64,000 bases of DNA from UBA10348 sp002469915 (GTDB lineage Bacteria > Bacteroidota > Rhodothermia > Rhodothermales > UBA10348). Location of the stretch: positions 62,001 to 126,000 of the forward strand of contig JAQWHM010000019.1 of the NCBI GenBank assembly GCA_029249345.1. The letters are read 5' to 3'. Below are positions 62,467-64,000 of the stretch, one piece after another (positions within the stretch are counted from its first letter, which is position 1; every line of letters starts with the position of its first letter). A program made the translations under genes and the position numbers. Below the pieces are notes generated by a model, which was not told the origin of the DNA, did no database searches, and saw only the letters and a list, made by a program, of their open reading frames with translations.

Positions 62467-63645
62467 GTGCAACCCACCGAACAAGCCTTTATTGATCACT
62501 TAGCCTGGACCAGTGACCATCCACTGAACTTATCGGTCCAGCATGCTTCCGGCTCATTTATCCACTTGAGCGATGGGAAAACGCTGATCGATTTAATCAG
62601 CGGCATCGCCGTTTCCTCTTTGGGGCATCGGCACCCAGCCGTGATTCAAGCCATCAAGGATCAACTAGACAAACACTTGCATGTGATGGTCTACGGGGAG
62701 TTTGTTCAAGATGCTCAGGCTTCATTCGCCAAAGCCCTTGCGGACGTGCTTCCGGGAATGTTGAACTCAGTGTATTTCACCATGACGGGGACAGAGGCCA
62801 ATGAAGGAGCCCTAAAAGTGGCCAAAAAGGCTACAGGTCGCTCCCGTATGGTGTCGTTTACAAACTCTTATCACGGAGACACGCACGGATCCTTATCTGT
62901 AACGGGTCGCAATGTGTATCGAGATCCTTTCTTACCGCTCCTTCCGGATGTCGAATTTCTGCCCTTCGGCGATCTGGACGCACTCGCCGCGATAGATGAT
63001 TCAGTCGCTTGCGTTATCACAGAGCCCATTCAGGGAGAAGGAGGTATTGTTGTACCCTCGGTCAAGTGGCATCAGGCCCTTCGGAATAGGTGTACCGAAA
63101 CAGGGGCGCTTTTGATTTTTGATGAGATTCAGACCGGATTTGGGCGGACGGGAAAACTTTTTGCATGTGAGCAATTTGACGTCGTACCCGACATTATCAC
63201 TCTAGCTAAAGCCATGGGTGGCGGCATGCCATTAGGCGCTTTTGTTGCGTCGAGAGAAATTATGGGCACGTTACGCAGCGACCCCCCGCTGAGTCATGTC
63301 ACGACTTTTGGTGGACATCCTGTATCGTGTGCGGCTGCTGGAGCAGCACTAAAGGTTCTGATCGAGAATGATCTACCCGCTAGGGCATCACATATTGAAA
63401 GCGTGGTTCGGAAACGACTTGTCCACCCCTCCATTTTAGAAATCAGGGGAATGGGTGCCATGCTGGGTATGAATTTGGATAGCCCAGAAACCACGCAAAA
63501 AGTCGCAGACTATTGTCTAGATAACGGGGTCCTTCTCGGGTGGACCTTACACTCGAATACGCTTATTCGCATTGCACCGCCGCTCAACATTTCAGCGTCC
63601 GTATTGAACGACGCCATCGATGTCATTTTGAAAGCATTAGAGTAA
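62467..63645 (+). CDS. Class III aminotransferase (acetylornithine/GABA aminotransferase-like)
   Basis: A 392-residue PLP enzyme of fold type I. Motifs are MTGTEANEGALKVAKKATGR, NSYHGDTHGSL, ACVITEPIQGEGGIVVP, LLIFDEIQTGFGRTGKLFA and the PLP lysine in IITLAKAMGGGMPLG. It starts with GTG. It is divergent from the his leader and is not hisC, which belongs to fold-type I class II with other motifs. The substrate could be N-acetylornithine, GABA or another omega-amino acid. Confidence 0.93.
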   Translation: MQPTEQAFIDHLAWTSDHPLNLSVQHASGSFIHLSDGKTLIDLISGIAVSSLGHRHPAVIQAIKDQLDKHLHVMVYGEFVQDAQASFAKALADVLPGMLNSVYFTMTGTEANEGALKVAKKATGRSRMVSFTNSYHGDTHGSLSVTGRNVYRDPFLPLLPDVEFLPFGDLDALAAIDDSVACVITEPIQGEGGIVVPSVKWHQALRNRCTETGALLIFDEIQTGFGRTGKLFACEQFDVVPDIITLAKAMGGGMPLGAFVASREIMGTLRSDPPLSHVTTFGGHPVSCAAAGAALKVLIENDLPARASHIESVVRKRLVHPSILEIRGMGAMLGMNLDSPETTQKVADYCLDNGVLLGWTLHSNTLIRIAPPLNISASVLNDAIDVILKALE

Positions 63646-63675
63646 ATCTTGATCAGCCGCCGTACGTAGCAAGAA

Positions 63676-64000
63676 TTAGGAGTCGACTTGCGGGGCAGCT
63701 GCTTTGCGAGGGGAGGTTTTACTTCCTCCATATAACTCGTACTTGGCCAATCGACCCTCTAGAGCACCATTTACTAGCTCCTTTTTCCAGGTAGTTCTGA
63801 GGCCTACCGTTTTTAGGAGGGCTGGTTCGCCGACGTAAATGAAGGCCGAGGTATTGGTGCATCGTTGTTTGAGAAAGTCTCCGAACTCTTTATAGAACTC
63901 AGGAATCGTTTGCCAGGGACTGATTCGCTTTCCATAGGGTGGGTTGGTGACGATCACGCCGTCCTTCCACTCTTCGATGTCTCGAAAATCGGCTGTCACC
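63676..64000 (-). CDS. RlmL/RlmK-type 23S rRNA (guanine-N2) methyltransferase, C-terminal part
   Basis: The 3' part of a THUMP/SAM-dependent RNA methyltransferase; the 5' part lies beyond the window. The catalytic motif GVIVTNPPYGKRIS (NPPY) is present, followed by FYKEFGDFLKQR, AFIYVGEPALLK and the family-typical WKKELVNGALEGRLAKYELY. It is convergent with the aminotransferase gene. Confidence 0.88.
   Translation of the reverse strand, partial: VTADFRDIEEWKDGVIVTNPPYGKRISPWQTIPEFYKEFGDFLKQRCTNTSAFIYVGEPALLKTVGLRTTWKKELVNGALEGRLAKYELYGGSKTSPRKAAAPQVDS

Noticed and set aside
62467..63645. Aminotransferase as the missing hisC
   Set aside because: Its motifs belong to class III aminotransferases, not to the histidinol-phosphate aminotransferase group.
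1..64000. CRISPR array, prophage, insertion sequence or rRNA operon
   Set aside because: No regularly spaced repeats, transposase, integrase, phage structural gene or rRNA sequence was recognised on either strand.

Overview
This 64 kb window looks like chromosomal DNA of a Gram-negative bacterium of the Bacteroidota/Rhodothermota/Balneolota group. The signs are a TonB-dependent receptor with an N-terminal carboxypeptidase-regulatory domain paired with an outer-membrane lipoprotein, a type IX secretion (T9SS) sorting tail on an esterase, many lipoboxes, PKD/OmpA lipoproteins, and an F-ATPase operon that ends at atpG with no atpDC. No phage, insertion sequence, CRISPR array or rRNA operon is visible. 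The phylum is inferred from gene content only.

Layout. 1-3.9 kb: der (partial), a DinB-like gene, holA, an ECF-type sigma factor, a strong terminator and a putative membrane anti-sigma gene. 4.0-11.0 kb: two large paralogous secreted LVIVD/choice-of-anchor-B proteins bracket a di-haem cytochrome c peroxidase and a fibronectin-like lipoprotein. 11.1-17 kb: a degenerate MEMO-like protein, a Rossmann/DUF2520 protein and a small unknown protein, then cyclophilin, lysS and an MFS transporter. 17-25 kb: an orphan multi-PAS histidine kinase, queG, two OmpA-type envelope proteins, rpsT, an M23 peptidase and a bactofilin. 25-31 kb: atpZ, atpI and atpBEFHAG. 31-33 kb: tRNA-Ser(GCT), hisF and hisIE. 33-36.2 kb: TonB receptor and DUF4249-like lipoprotein. 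36.3-36.7 kb: a tRNA gene that appears interrupted by a structured insert of about 133 nt, followed at once by a fragment of a class I aminoacyl-tRNA synthetase. 36.7-44.8 kb: amidohydrolase, uvrB, multicopper oxidase, second amidohydrolase, MarC and a PrcB-like lipoprotein. 44.8-48.4 kb: a TolC/HlyD/ABC-ATPase export set with no permease. 48.8-55.9 kb: a haem-bearing dehydrogenase-type protein, a GH78 rhamnosidase and a sulfatase. 56.2-58.7 kb: a truncated TonB-receptor N-terminus, tRNA-Ser(TGA), a T9SS-sorted esterase and a small membrane protein. 58.9-62.4 kb: a histidine operon, leader-hisG-hisDB-hisH. 62.5-64 kb: a class III aminotransferase and a partial rRNA methyltransferase.

How the genes work together. 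Histidine synthesis is split between two loci: hisG, a hisD-hisB fusion and hisH at one, and hisF and hisIE about 26 kb away; hisA and hisC are absent from the window. The larger locus is preceded on the minus strand by a 31-residue reading frame with seven histidines and then an intrinsic terminator, the architecture of a transcription attenuator. The rhamnosidase and sulfatase suggest use of sulfated, rhamnose-containing algal polysaccharide, consistent with a marine life style.

The observations most worth a second look are the interrupted tRNA with the synthetase fragment beside it, the his leader/attenuator, the HisD-HisB fusion, the non-canonical start of holA, and the paired LVIVD proteins around the peroxidase module.
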